Notes: a model not told the origin generated them from the sequence alone. Counted from the stretch's first letter, positions 18,732 through 25,853 are shown. The stretch: DNA of 30,168 bases from Sphingomonas sp. CCH9-E2 (GCF_001557215.1 NZ_LSJM01000130.1:1-30168); one strand, 5' to 3'. Numbers and translations: made by a program.

Positions 18732-20570
18732 ATGATCGCTTCTCCGCTTCGCCTGCGTCTCGACCGCGACGCGCTGGTCGCCAATTGGCGCATGCTTGCC
18801 GCGTTGAGCGGGCGCGCGGCGTGCGGGGCGGCGGTGAAGGCCAATGGCTATGGACTGGGCGCGCGCGAAGTCGTGCGGCATCTGGCAGAGGCGGGGTGCC
18901 GCGATTTCTTCGTCGCGACCTGGAGCGAGGCGCTGGCGCTGGTCGATGCGGGCGTGGCGGTGTCGGTGCTGCATGGCGTGCGCGAGGAGGACATGGCGGT
19001 CGCATTGACCGCGACGCATGCCCGGCCGGTGCTGAACAGCGTGCAGCAGCTGCGGCGCTGGCGCGATGCGGGCGGCGGGGCGTGCGACGTGATGGTCGAT
19101 ACCGGCATGAACCGCCTCGGCATCCGGCCCGAGGATGTTGCGGCGGGGCTGCTCGATGGGCTGCAGGTCGAGACGGCGGACACGATTACCTGGGTGCTGA
19201 CCAGCTATATCGTCGCATCGGCCATCGCGATCCCGATCACCGGCTGGGTGTCGGACCGGATCGGGTCGCGCAACCTGTTCCTGATCTCGATCGTCGGGTT
19301 CATCGCCGCCTCCGCCCTGTGCGGCGCGGCGCAGAGCCTGGAGCAGATGGTGTTGTTCCGCATCCTTCAGGGGATCGCGGCGGCGTTCATGAACCCGCTC
19401 AGCCAGACCGTGATGCTCGACATCAACGCGCCCAAGGACCAGCAAAAGGCGATGGCGGTATGGGGCATGGGGATCATGATCGGCCCGATCCTGGGGCCGG
19501 TGCTCGGCGGCTGGCTGACCGAAAATTTCGACTGGCGCTGGGTCTTCTACGTCAATCTGCCGCTCGGGCTGATCTGCGTCGTCATCCTGTGGTGGCTGCT
19601 GCCCAGCCGCCCGGTGCGCAAGCGCGCATTCGACGTGTTCGGCTTCTCCCTGCTTGCGATCGGCATCGGCGCGCTGCAGCTGATGCTCGACCGGGGTCAG
19701 CATGCCGACTGGTTCTCTTCGCCCGAAATCTGGATCGAGACAATCGTCGCCGGCACTGCGATCTGGATGTTCGTCGTGCATATGGCGACGGGCAAGAACC
19801 CGATGTTCGAACGCAGCCTGTGGCGCAACCGCAACCTCGTCACCGCGCTCGCCTTCATGCAGGTCGTGGGCGTCGTGATGATGGCGACGATGGCATTGCT
19901 CCCGCCGATGCTGCAGTCGCTTTACGGCTATCCGGTGATCGACACCGGTCTGTTGCTGATGCCGCGCGGGGTGGGCGTGCTCATCACCATGGGACTGTCG
20001 GCACGGCTGGTCGCGCGGGGCGTCGATCCACGGCTGCTGGTCGGCACCGGCTTCGCACTCGCCGCCTGGTCATTGTGGGACATGACGACCTGGACGTTGC
20101 AGATGGGATCGACGCCGTTCATCGTCTCCGGCTTCGTGCAGGGCCTCGGCATGGGCATGATCTTCATGCCGCTCAACGGCATGGCCTTTGCCACCCTCCC
20201 CGCGCATCAACGCACCGAGGCGGCGAGCCTCACCAACCTGTCGCGCAACATCGGTGCGTCGATCGGCATTTCGCTGGTCACTACGATCCTGGCGCGCAGC
20301 ACGCAGGTCAGCCATGCCGATCTCGCCCCGAGCATTACCGCCGAACGCCTCCAGACGCTCGACCCCGGCCTGCTCGCCAATCTCGGCGGCCAGGCTGACG
20401 CGCTGCTGGCGATGGCCAATGCCGAAGTGACGCGGCAGGCGGCAATGATCGCCTATCTCAACGATTTCTACGCGATGATGATCCTGACCGCCGCAGCGAT
20501 CCCGCTGGTCATCTTCCTCAAGCGTCCAAAGGGTCCGGTCGCGCACGATCCGGCGGCGGCGGGGCATTGA
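18732..20570 (+). CDS. Chimeric ORF: N-terminal alanine racemase fragment fused to EmrB/DHA2 transporter lacking its first helix
   Basis: One open frame of 612 codons. Residues 1-148 are the N-terminal half of the barrel of alanine racemase: LRLRLDRDALVANWRML, the PLP-lysine motif AAVKANGYGLGA (K36), and MVDTGMNRLGIRP (121-133). The match stops at LDGLQVET, where normal racemases continue with a MSHLA-type motif; the catalytic C-terminal domain is absent. From ADTITWVLTSYIVASAI onward the protein is a DHA2/EmrB-type drug exporter (GWVSDRIGSRNLF; GPILGPVLGGWLTENFDWRWVFYVNLPLG), but about 50 N-terminal residues with helix 1 and its LDTTI-type motif are missing. Neither half is complete, so the product is probably non-functional, or the join is an assembly error. 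Confidence 0.85.
   Translation: MIASPLRLRLDRDALVANWRMLAALSGRAACGAAVKANGYGLGAREVVRHLAEAGCRDFFVATWSEALALVDAGVAVSVLHGVREEDMAVALTATHARPVLNSVQQLRRWRDAGGGACDVMVDTGMNRLGIRPEDVAAGLLDGLQVETADTITWVLTSYIVASAIAIPITGWVSDRIGSRNLFLISIVGFIAASALCGAAQSLEQMVLFRILQGIAAAFMNPLSQTVMLDINAPKDQQKAMAVWGMGIMIGPILGPVLGGWLTENFDWRWVFYVNLPLGLICVVILWWLLPSRPVRKRAFDVFGFSLLAIGIGALQLMLDRGQHADWFSSPEIWIETIVAGTAIWMFVVHMATGKNPMFERSLWRNRNLVTALAFMQVVGVVMMATMALLPPMLQSLYGYPVIDTGLLLMPRGVGVLITMGLSARLVARGVDPRLLVGTGFALAAWSLWDMTTWTLQMGSTPFIVSGFVQGLGMGMIFMPLNGMAFATLPAHQRTEAASLTNLSRNIGASIGISLVTTILARSTQVSHADLAPSITAERLQTLDPGLLANLGGQADALLAMANAEVTRQAAMIAYLNDFYAMMILTAAAIPLVIFLKRPKGPVAHDPAAAGH
19166..19186 (+). other. Breakpoint between alr and emrB homology
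   Basis: The homology to alanine racemase ends and that to EmrB begins within about 20 bp around codon 148 (19173-19175), in the DNA GGTCGAGACGGCGGACACG. The join is in frame and leaves no transposon ends, repeat or spacer. A few bases such as GACG could have been shared by both parents, which would fit microhomology joining. The strand composition of the DNA changes at the same place. Confidence 0.7.
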
Positions 20571-20573
20571 CGT

Positions 20574-20975
20574 TCATTTTAGAAGGACGAGTTGATCTTT
20601 GAAACGGCTGTTCATGCAGTTCCGCACCAGCGCCGCGTCTGCCGTCAATATCTTGGCATCCATCGTTTCGGCCAAGGCGAGGTACAGGCAGTCATAGGGC
20701 GAATGCTCCAGTTCCATCCCGATCTCAAGCGCACGTCGCTCGAGACCGAAGGTCCTTACCAGATCAACCGTTTCCTCAACCTGCTCCAGCCCCGCCAATG
20801 CCTGCAAGGGCGTGATCTGCCCCTGCCGACTCTTCTTCCAAAGGATGCTGGTAAGTTCCAGAATCATGAATTCCGGCGCGGCAAACGGCGTCGCCAGCCA
20901 TTGCATTGCCCGATCGCTGTCCACTTCAGCGGTGATCCATTTGGCCGCGACGCTCGCATCGACAAGCAGGGTCAC
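20574..20975 (-). CDS. vapC: PIN-domain toxin, VapC family
   Basis: A 133-residue PIN-domain ribonuclease, the toxin of a type II toxin-antitoxin pair. The four acidic metal-binding residues are present: D6 (LLVDASVAAKW), E40 (FMILELTSILWK), D95 (SPYDCLYLALAE) and D113 (ILTADAALVR). Known VapC toxins cut tRNA or rRNA with Mg2+; the target here is unknown. Its start overlaps the stop of the antitoxin gene by 4 bp (ATGA), the usual antitoxin-first arrangement. Its stop is 3 bp from the stop of the convergent chimeric gene. Confidence 0.93.
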   Translation of the reverse strand: MTLLVDASVAAKWITAEVDSDRAMQWLATPFAAPEFMILELTSILWKKSRQGQITPLQALAGLEQVEETVDLVRTFGLERRALEIGMELEHSPYDCLYLALAETMDAKILTADAALVRNCMNSRFKDQLVLLK

Positions 20976-21229
20976 GTTTCACGAAACCCTTCCGTATCGC
21001 GCGCTTCGCGTTGGAGAATCTCCGACGGCGTCTGCGCCACATTCGGCGTCATGGCCTGAATTTCCAGAAATCGACGGCGAATAGCAGCGATATCCCGTTC
21101 GGTGCGCGGCTTCATACGACTGAGCGCCTCGCGCAACTCAGCCTCCAGCGAACGCTGGTTGCGCTTCGCCGCTTCGCGATAAGCGGCGATCACCTCGTCA
21201 TCGAGGTTGCGGATCAAGACTTGGCCCAT
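20972..21229 (-). CDS. vapB: Ribbon-helix-helix antitoxin, VapB/FitA-like
   Basis: An 85-residue antitoxin. The N-terminal MGQVLIRNLDDEVIAAYREAAKRNQRSLEAELREAL is a ribbon-helix-helix DNA-binding domain of the FitA/Arc type (IRNLDDEV strand, then two helices). The C-terminal half (from about residue 40) is charged and would wrap around the VapC active site; arginines there (RRRFLEI) are typical. It should neutralise VapC and repress its own promoter through the palindrome that begins 2 bp upstream of its start. No Shine-Dalgarno sequence precedes the ATG at a normal distance, so translation may be leaderless. Confidence 0.9.
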   Translation of the reverse strand: MGQVLIRNLDDEVIAAYREAAKRNQRSLEAELREALSRMKPRTERDIAAIRRRFLEIQAMTPNVAQTPSEILQREARDTEGFRET

Positions 21230-21231
21230 AG

Positions 21232-21260
21232 GGAGATGCTATCACAACGATAGCATCTCC
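21232..21260 (-). promoter_or_regulatory. Operator palindrome and putative leaderless promoter of vapBC
   Basis: A perfect 12-bp inverted repeat, GGAGATGCTATC with GATAGCATCTCC, spaced by 5 bp, ends 2 bp before the vapB start codon. On the minus strand TAGCAT lies 7-12 bases before the ATG, and TTGTGG lies 17 bp further upstream. These make a plausible -10/-35 pair that would start transcription at or next to the ATG itself. The palindrome covers the -10 and the spacer, as expected for autorepression by a ribbon-helix-helix antitoxin. The palindrome is seen directly; the promoter and binding are inferred. Confidence 0.75.
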
Positions 21261-21271
21261 ACAATGCAAGC

Positions 21272-22297
21272 TCAGCCCTTCTTCAGATGCCGCCGCCCCA
21301 GCAGTTCGGCGATCTGCACCGCGTTCAGCGCCGCGCCCTTGCGCAGATTGTCGCTGACGCACCAGAAGGCGAGGCCATTTTCGACCGTCGCATCCTCGCG
21401 CACGCGGCTGACGAAGGTGGCATAATCGCCGACGCATTCGACCGGGGTGACGTACCCGCCATCCTCGCGCTTATCGACCAGCATGATGCCCGGCGCCTCG
21501 CGCAGGATGTTCTGCGCGTCCTCGGCCGACAGCTCGTTCTCCAGCTCGACATTGACCGCCTCGCTGTGCCCGACGAACACAGGCACGCGGACGCAGGTGG
21601 CGATCACCTTGACCTTGGGGTCGAGGATCTTCTTGGTCTCGACCACCATCTTCCACTCTTCCTTGGTCGACCCGTCGTCCAGGAAGCTGTCGATATGCGG
21701 GATCACGTTGAACGCGATCTGCTTGGTGAACTTCTTCGGCTCGGCGGAATCGCCGACAAAGATGTTGCGCGACTGTTCGAACAGCTCGTCCATGCCCTGC
21801 TTGCCAGCGCCGGAGACCGACTGATAGGTCGCGACGACCACGCGCTTCACCTTCGCCGCATCGTGCAGCGGCTTGAGCGCCACCACCATCTGCGCGGTCG
21901 AGCAGTTCGGATTGGCGATGATGTTCTTCGCCTTGTAGCCGTCGATCGCCTCCGGGTTCACTTCCGGCACGATCAGCGGCACGTCCGGGTCCATGCGATA
22001 GAGCGACGAATTGTCGATCACCGTGCAGCCCGCCGCGGCAAAGCGCGGTGCATGCACCTTGGTCGCCTCGCTCCCGATCGCGAACAGCGCCATGTCCCAG
22101 CCGGTGGGGTCGAAATGGTCGATATTCTGGATCTTGTACTGTTTTCCGGTCTCGCCGAAATCGACCATGTCGCCGGTCGAGCGCGAGGACGCGAGCACGG
22201 CCAACTCATCGATCGGAAATTCGCGCTCGGCCAGAATGGCGAGCATTTCGCGCCCGACATTGCCGGTGGCGCCTGCGACTACGACACGGTAACCCAT
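21272..22297 (-). CDS. asd: Aspartate-semialdehyde dehydrogenase
   Basis: A 341-residue NADPH enzyme that reduces aspartyl phosphate to aspartate semialdehyde, the branch point to lysine/diaminopimelate, threonine, isoleucine and methionine. Visible are GYRVVVAGATGNVGREML (nucleotide binding), NPNCSTAQMVVALKPL with the catalytic Cys, YQSVSGAGKQGMDEL, CVRVPVFVGHSEAVNVE with the substrate-binding arginine and catalytic His, and WCVSDNLRKGAALNAVQIAELL at the end. The ATG at 22297 follows AAAGGG by 7 nt; the in-frame TTG at 22300 is less likely. A gap of 342 bp upstream holds a possible leader peptide and hairpins. vapBC follows 42 bp downstream with its own operator. Confidence 0.96.
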   Translation of the reverse strand: MGYRVVVAGATGNVGREMLAILAEREFPIDELAVLASSRSTGDMVDFGETGKQYKIQNIDHFDPTGWDMALFAIGSEATKVHAPRFAAAGCTVIDNSSLYRMDPDVPLIVPEVNPEAIDGYKAKNIIANPNCSTAQMVVALKPLHDAAKVKRVVVATYQSVSGAGKQGMDELFEQSRNIFVGDSAEPKKFTKQIAFNVIPHIDSFLDDGSTKEEWKMVVETKKILDPKVKVIATCVRVPVFVGHSEAVNVELENELSAEDAQNILREAPGIMLVDKREDGGYVTPVECVGDYATFVSRVREDATVENGLAFWCVSDNLRKGAALNAVQIAELLGRRHLKKG

Positions 22298-22368
22298 CAA
22301 TAGACCCTTTCATGCGGTCGAGCCGCCCGGAATACAGGCGGCCACATAGTCATTCTTCGGTGGGAAGT

Positions 22369-22390
22369 CAGCGCCCGGTTCGGCGCGCTG
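22369..22390 (-). other. Second hairpin in asd leader (possible attenuator stem)
   Basis: CAGCGC pairs with GCGCTG and an inner CCG pairs with CGG, with a single-base bulge (22384) and a three-base loop, giving about nine pairs. On the asd strand it is followed by ACTTCCC, a poor T-run, so it is not a convincing intrinsic terminator by itself. It lies between the candidate leader peptide and the asd start. Confidence 0.35.
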
Positions 22391-22412
22391 AGAGGAATGT
22401 TTCGCGGCGGAT

Positions 22413-22460
22413 ACCCGGACCCGCGCGACCGGCCTGTCAGCGGCGGGTCGCGGTCCGGGT
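22413..22460 (-). promoter_or_regulatory. Long hairpin overlapping the leader-peptide Thr codons
   Basis: On the minus strand the arm at 22460-22452 (ACCCGGACC) pairs perfectly with 22421-22413, and 22451-22446 (GCGACC) pairs with 22430-22425 across a three-base bulge: 15 GC-rich pairs. The 5' arm coincides with codons 10-14 of the small reading frame (Thr-Arg-Thr-Ala-Thr), and its stop codon is in the loop. A ribosome held at those codons would prevent the stem from forming, the logic of amino-acid attenuation. The pairing is directly visible; the mechanism is inferred. Confidence 0.5.
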
Positions 22461-22487
22461 GGTGATAATGGGCCGTTTTCGAAACAT
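22437..22487 (-). CDS. Candidate leader peptide upstream of asd (16 codons)
   Basis: An ATG at 22487 opens a 16-codon frame, MFRKRPIITTRTATRR, ended by TGA at 22439-22437. AGAGG (22499-22495) stands 7 nt upstream, an excellent ribosome-binding site for such a short frame. Four of 16 residues are Thr and two are Ile, both end products of the pathway that runs through Asd; five are Arg. The E. coli thr leader peptide is likewise Thr/Ile-rich. Codons 10-14 form the 5' arm of a strong hairpin. The stop is 139 bases before the asd start. Short frames arise by chance, so this call is tentative. Confidence 0.45.
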   Translation of the reverse strand: MFRKRPIITTRTATRR

Positions 22488-22639
22488 AGTCGCGCCTCTA
22501 GCAGCACTATTGCGCGCAGGACAGCGAAATTCTTCTTTTCTTGCCTGAAAGGGGCGGTTGGGCGCCAAAGCGCGGGTTGCGCGGTGGACGGCGGCGCGTT
22601 GCCTCGCCTATGACCCGGCGCAGAAGAGGAGACCTGATC

Positions 22640-23614
22640 TTGGCCACGCCCTTTGTCCGTCCCGATACCCGCGCGTTCCTCGACATGCTCGCCGCGATGC
22701 CCGAAACGCCCTGGCCGCCCACGCCCGAAGCGTATCGCGCGCAATATTTGGCGATGAAGGATTTGGTCGACCTCCCGCAGGGCGAACTGGCGACAATCAA
22801 GGACCTGACCATCCCCGGCCCCGCCGGCGCGATCCCCGCCCGCCTATTCGATGTGCGCGAGACCCGCGAGCCGGGCCCGGTCGTGCTGTTCTTCCACGGC
22901 GGCGGCTTCGTCATCGGCAATATCGACAGCCATGCCAGCTTCACCGCCGAACTCAGCCGTGCGCTCGACATGCCGGTGGTGTCGGTCGATTATCGCCTCG
23001 CCCCCGAAAGCCCCTGGCCCGCCGCGTCGGACGATTGCGAAGCGGCGGCGCGCTGGGTCGCCACCAGCCCAGCCGAACTCGGCCGTTCCGTCACCAGCAT
23101 CGCTTTGGCGGGCGACAGCGCGGGAGGACAGATCGCCGCCGTCGCCGCGATCGACCTGCGCGACGCGCCCGCTGCGGTCCCCGTGATTGGCCAGCTGCTG
23201 ATCTACCCTGCCGCGGATGTCGGCGGCAGCTACCCGTCGGCCGACCATTTCGGCGACGGCTATCTGCTCACAACCCGGGTGATGGAGTGGTTCAATGAAT
23301 GCTATGCCGCCGATGTCGCGCACCCGCGCGCCTCGCCGATGCGCCATGCCACGCTGGAAGGGCTGCCCCCGGCGCTGATCCTCACCGCCAGCCTCGACCC
23401 GATCCGCGATCAGGGCCGCGCCTATGCCGGCGCGCTGGCTGCAGCCGGCGTGCCGGTCGTCTTCCGGGAGGCGGTGGGCAATATCCATGGCTTCATCACC
23501 CTGCGCCGTGCGATCCCGTCGGGACAGGGCGATGTTGCGAGCATGCTCGTCGCATTCCGCGCGCTGCTGACCGAGGCTGAGGCGAATCGCGTGATGATGC
23601 AGGCCGCCGCATGA
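22640..23614 (+). CDS. Alpha/beta-hydrolase, hormone-sensitive-lipase (HSL) family esterase, TTG start
   Basis: A 324-residue carboxylesterase of the HSL family. The oxyanion-hole motif HGGG is at 86-89, followed by VDYRLAPESPWPAA (117-129), the nucleophile S160 in GDSAGG (158-163), the acid D253 in LDPIRDQG, and the base H283 in NIHGF. No signal peptide is seen, so it is cytosolic; it would hydrolyse short-chain esters, natural substrate unknown. I place the start at TTG 22640 because AGGAG lies 8 nt upstream, and the Arg-rich extension in the longer frame does not look like the family. Its stop overlaps the rppH start by ATGA (23611-23614), so the two are translationally coupled. Confidence 0.92.
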   Translation: MATPFVRPDTRAFLDMLAAMPETPWPPTPEAYRAQYLAMKDLVDLPQGELATIKDLTIPGPAGAIPARLFDVRETREPGPVVLFFHGGGFVIGNIDSHASFTAELSRALDMPVVSVDYRLAPESPWPAASDDCEAAARWVATSPAELGRSVTSIALAGDSAGGQIAAVAAIDLRDAPAAVPVIGQLLIYPAADVGGSYPSADHFGDGYLLTTRVMEWFNECYAADVAHPRASPMRHATLEGLPPALILTASLDPIRDQGRAYAGALAAAGVPVVFREAVGNIHGFITLRRAIPSGQGDVASMLVAFRALLTEAEANRVMMQAAA

Positions 23615-24111
23615 TCGATCGCAATGCCCTGCCCTACCGCCCCTGCGCCGGAGTGATCCTGCTCAACGCGCACGGCCAGGTGTTCGTCGGCCAGAGGCTC
23701 GATTCGACGCTGGAGGCGTGGCAGATGCCGCAGGGCGGGATCGATCCGGGCGAAGACCCGCTCGAGGCAGCCTACCGCGAACTGTGGGAGGAAACCGGGG
23801 TCGAGCGCGACCATGTCGAACTGCTCGCCGCGCCAGAGGTCGAGCTGGAATATGACCTGCCCGACGACCTGCTGGGCAAGGTGTGGAAGGGCAAATGGCG
23901 CGGGCAGCGCCAGCGCTGGTTCCTGTTCCGCCTGACCGCCGGTGACGAGGCGATCGACATCGCCACTGCCGAACCCGAATTCCGCGCCTGGCGCTGGCTC
24001 GACCCGCGCGAACTTCCGCACGTGATCGTGCCGTTCAAACGCGACCTCTATCTCGATATCCTGCGCATCTTCGCCGAGCCGCTCGGCCTGGACAACGGGG
24101 AGGCCGGGTGA
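23611..24111 (+). CDS. rppH: RNA pyrophosphohydrolase (Nudix)
   Basis: A 166-residue Nudix hydrolase that removes pyrophosphate from the 5' end of mRNAs and so starts their decay; it also acts on dinucleoside polyphosphates. It begins LPYRPCAGVILLNAHGQVFVGQR, as in RppH/IalA. The Nudix box GGIDPGEDPLEAAYRELWEETGV is complete: G42, E48, R56, E57, E60, E61 and G63. RppH-specific VWKGKWRGQRQRWFLFRL and FRAWRWLDPRELP follow. The gene overlaps the esterase upstream (ATGA) and the DUF481 gene downstream (TGATG at 24109-24113). Confidence 0.95.
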   Translation: MIDRNALPYRPCAGVILLNAHGQVFVGQRLDSTLEAWQMPQGGIDPGEDPLEAAYRELWEETGVERDHVELLAAPEVELEYDLPDDLLGKVWKGKWRGQRQRWFLFRLTAGDEAIDIATAEPEFRAWRWLDPRELPHVIVPFKRDLYLDILRIFAEPLGLDNGEAG

Positions 24112-25100
24112 TGCTGCATCGCACTCGATTTCGCAGCCGGAATCGGATAGTAACCGGTTACATGGCACCCCTCATTCTCGCCGCGCCCCTGCTTCTCGCC
24201 AATGCCGACGTGCCCGCAACGGTACCGCAGGAAGCAGCTCCGCCCCCGCCACCGGCCCAGTCGGTCGAGCGGTCGTCGGAGGTGAAAGCGATGCTCGACG
24301 CCGCGATGAAGGCGGGCGACGAGGCTGCGGTCAACGCGATCGTCAAATACGCCAAGGCCGCCGACAAGGAGCGCGCCGCCCAGTTCGAATCCGCCGCGAG
24401 TGCGTGGAAGCGCGAGCGCCGCGAGGCGGCCGAGCGCCGCCTGCGCGAGGCCAAGTTCCTCGATCTGGTGAAGGGCCGCGCCGAGCTCGGCGGCTATTTC
24501 ACCACGGGCAATACCGAGACACTCGGCCTGACCGGCATCCTCGACCTCAAGCGCGAAGCGCTGCGCTGGCGGCATAAGCTGCGCGTGCAGGCCGATTATC
24601 AGGAGAGCCTCGGCCAGACGGTGCGCGAACGCTACCTCGCGGCGTATGAACCCAACTGGAAGATCGACGACCGCGCCTATGTCTATGGCGCCGCGCAGTT
24701 CGAAAGCGACCGCTTCCTCGGCTTTGACGAACGTTACTCGCTCTCGGCGGGGGCTGGCTATTCGGCGGTCAAGTCGCCTGCGCTGACCCTTGACCTCGAA
24801 CTCGGCCCGGCATTTCGTTACACCGACTTCGTCACTGCCCCGACCGAGCGCCAACTCGCCGCGCGCGGCAAGCTCGACCTCGACTGGAAGCTGAGCCGCG
24901 GCGTAACCTTCAGCCAGGACGCATCGGCATTTGTCGAGCAGCAGAACAGCACGATCACCGGCAAGTCCGCACTGCGCGTCAAGCTGTTCGGCCCCTTCTC
25001 GACCCAGATGTCCTATGCGGTGAACTATGAAAGCGCGCCGCCGAACGGGCGCAAGAGCACCGACACGACGACCCGCGCATCATTGCTGGTGGATTTCTAA
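24111..25100 (+). CDS. DUF481 family outer-membrane beta-barrel protein
   Basis: A 329-residue exported protein. The start ATG at 24111 overlaps the rppH stop and has GGGGAGG 7 nt upstream; a GTG at 24108 and an internal ATG at 24162 are alternatives. A positively charged N-terminus (HRTRFRSRNR) precedes a hydrophobic core (MAPLILAAPLLLANA), a signal peptide. Residues 35-115 are a Pro-rich then charged helical segment, possibly coiled coil (AAMKAGDEAAVNAIVKYAKAADKERAAQFESAA). From about residue 120 begins the DUF481 barrel (GRAELGGYFTTGNTETLGLTG...RWRHKLRVQADYQESLG), ending in LLVDF with the C-terminal Phe typical of barrels folded by BamA. Related proteins are called salt-induced outer-membrane proteins; the role here is unknown. 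Confidence 0.85.
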   Translation: MLHRTRFRSRNRIVTGYMAPLILAAPLLLANADVPATVPQEAAPPPPPAQSVERSSEVKAMLDAAMKAGDEAAVNAIVKYAKAADKERAAQFESAASAWKRERREAAERRLREAKFLDLVKGRAELGGYFTTGNTETLGLTGILDLKREALRWRHKLRVQADYQESLGQTVRERYLAAYEPNWKIDDRAYVYGAAQFESDRFLGFDERYSLSAGAGYSAVKSPALTLDLELGPAFRYTDFVTAPTERQLAARGKLDLDWKLSRGVTFSQDASAFVEQQNSTITGKSALRVKLFGPFSTQMSYAVNYESAPPNGRKSTDTTTRASLLVDF

Positions 25101-25121
25101 CCGCGAGAGGGGGCGAGGCCG

Positions 25122-25853
25122 ATGGCGCGTAGCGTCCTGTGCCGCCGGCTTCAAAGCTTCGCATGCACTGAATCCGACCAGCTTTACGCGACCGTCTGGT
25201 CCGCTGCGACCGACTGGGAGGCGCGCTTCACCGACGCGCACGGCTTTTGGCCGGATGAAACCGACGCGGACGTGGAACTGATCGACCGCGCGAGAGCCTT
25301 GCAGGGCACCGATCCGGTGGCAGCTCTCGCGCTGTACCGCGCAGCGGCGGATCAGGGCTCGCCAGAGGCGCTTGAGCTTGTCGCGTGGCATTATCAGACC
25401 GGAACGACCGTGCCAGCCGACCCCAATCAGGCTGCACAGTGGCTGCGTCGCGCAGTTGCTGCCGGCGCGTGGCGTGCGACAATCGCCTATGCCCGACAGC
25501 TCGACGCACTTGGGCACACCGACCTTGCCGATGAGGTACTTCAGGACGGGATCGACGCGGGCTTCGCGCCAGCGTTTTTCTGGCTCGGCCATTTGCGTGC
25601 ACGCAGAGACCCGACAAACGCCACCCGACGCGCAGTCCGGCCGCTGATCGAATATGCTGCAGCACGCGGTCACCCCCTTGCCGAATGGACCATCGCGCGA
25701 TGGATGGCGCGCGGCACTTTGGGCATCGGAAACATTGTCGCTGGTCTGCGGCGGCTGTTCGCTCTGGTCGAACAGCTAAAGGGCACACCTGACACCAGCC
25801 CGCTCTCCGCCCCGACCGCAGGCTCGGCGGAAGTTGCGCAACCATCCGGGTGA
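25122..25853 (+). CDS. Sel1-like repeat protein
   Basis: A 243-residue protein. The central part contains Sel1-like (TPR-related) helical repeats: DPVAALALYRAAADQGSPEALELVAWHYQTG (about 63-93), PNQAAQWLRRAVAAGAWRATIAYARQL (about 100-126), and weaker units to about residue 195 (ADEVLQDGIDAGFAPAFFWLGHL; RPLIEYAAARGHPLAEWTIARWMARG). Such repeats serve as protein-binding scaffolds. No signal peptide or membrane segment is evident. The ATG at 25122 follows a G-rich stretch (GAGAGGGGGCGAGG). It is 21 bp after the DUF481 gene and may be in the same transcript. No specific function can be named. Confidence 0.8.
   Translation: MARSVLCRRLQSFACTESDQLYATVWSAATDWEARFTDAHGFWPDETDADVELIDRARALQGTDPVAALALYRAAADQGSPEALELVAWHYQTGTTVPADPNQAAQWLRRAVAAGAWRATIAYARQLDALGHTDLADEVLQDGIDAGFAPAFFWLGHLRARRDPTNATRRAVRPLIEYAAARGHPLAEWTIARWMARGTLGIGNIVAGLRRLFALVEQLKGTPDTSPLSAPTAGSAEVAQPSG

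Larger units (their letters stand above)
22298..22639. other. Divergent intergenic region between asd and the esterase gene
   Basis: This 342-bp gap contains the regulatory DNA of two divergent genes. On the asd side I see a 16-codon reading frame (22487-22437), a long hairpin (22413-22460), a second hairpin (22369-22390) and a 6-bp GCCGCC/GGCGGC hairpin (22322-22342). On the esterase side, AGGAG (22627-22631) precedes its TTG start. I cannot place a convincing -35/-10 pair in either direction. Reading frames spanning the gap lack family resemblance. Confidence 0.6.

Noticed and set aside
18697..19300. A dif site near the skew change
   Set aside because: dif sites are about 28 bp with an AT-rich centre; nothing AT-rich or palindromic of that type is present in this very GC-rich stretch.
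18732..20570. Natural two-domain racemase-transporter, like known membrane-linked racemases (VanT type)
   Set aside because: VanT-type proteins have an N-terminal membrane domain followed by a complete racemase. Here the order is reversed, the racemase is cut in half, and the transporter lacks its first helix.
22310..22744. A 144-codon minus-strand frame spanning the asd-esterase gap
   Set aside because: It overlaps the start of the esterase, is Arg/Pro/Gly-rich without domain character, and has no ribosome site; the short 16-codon frame in another phase is better supported.
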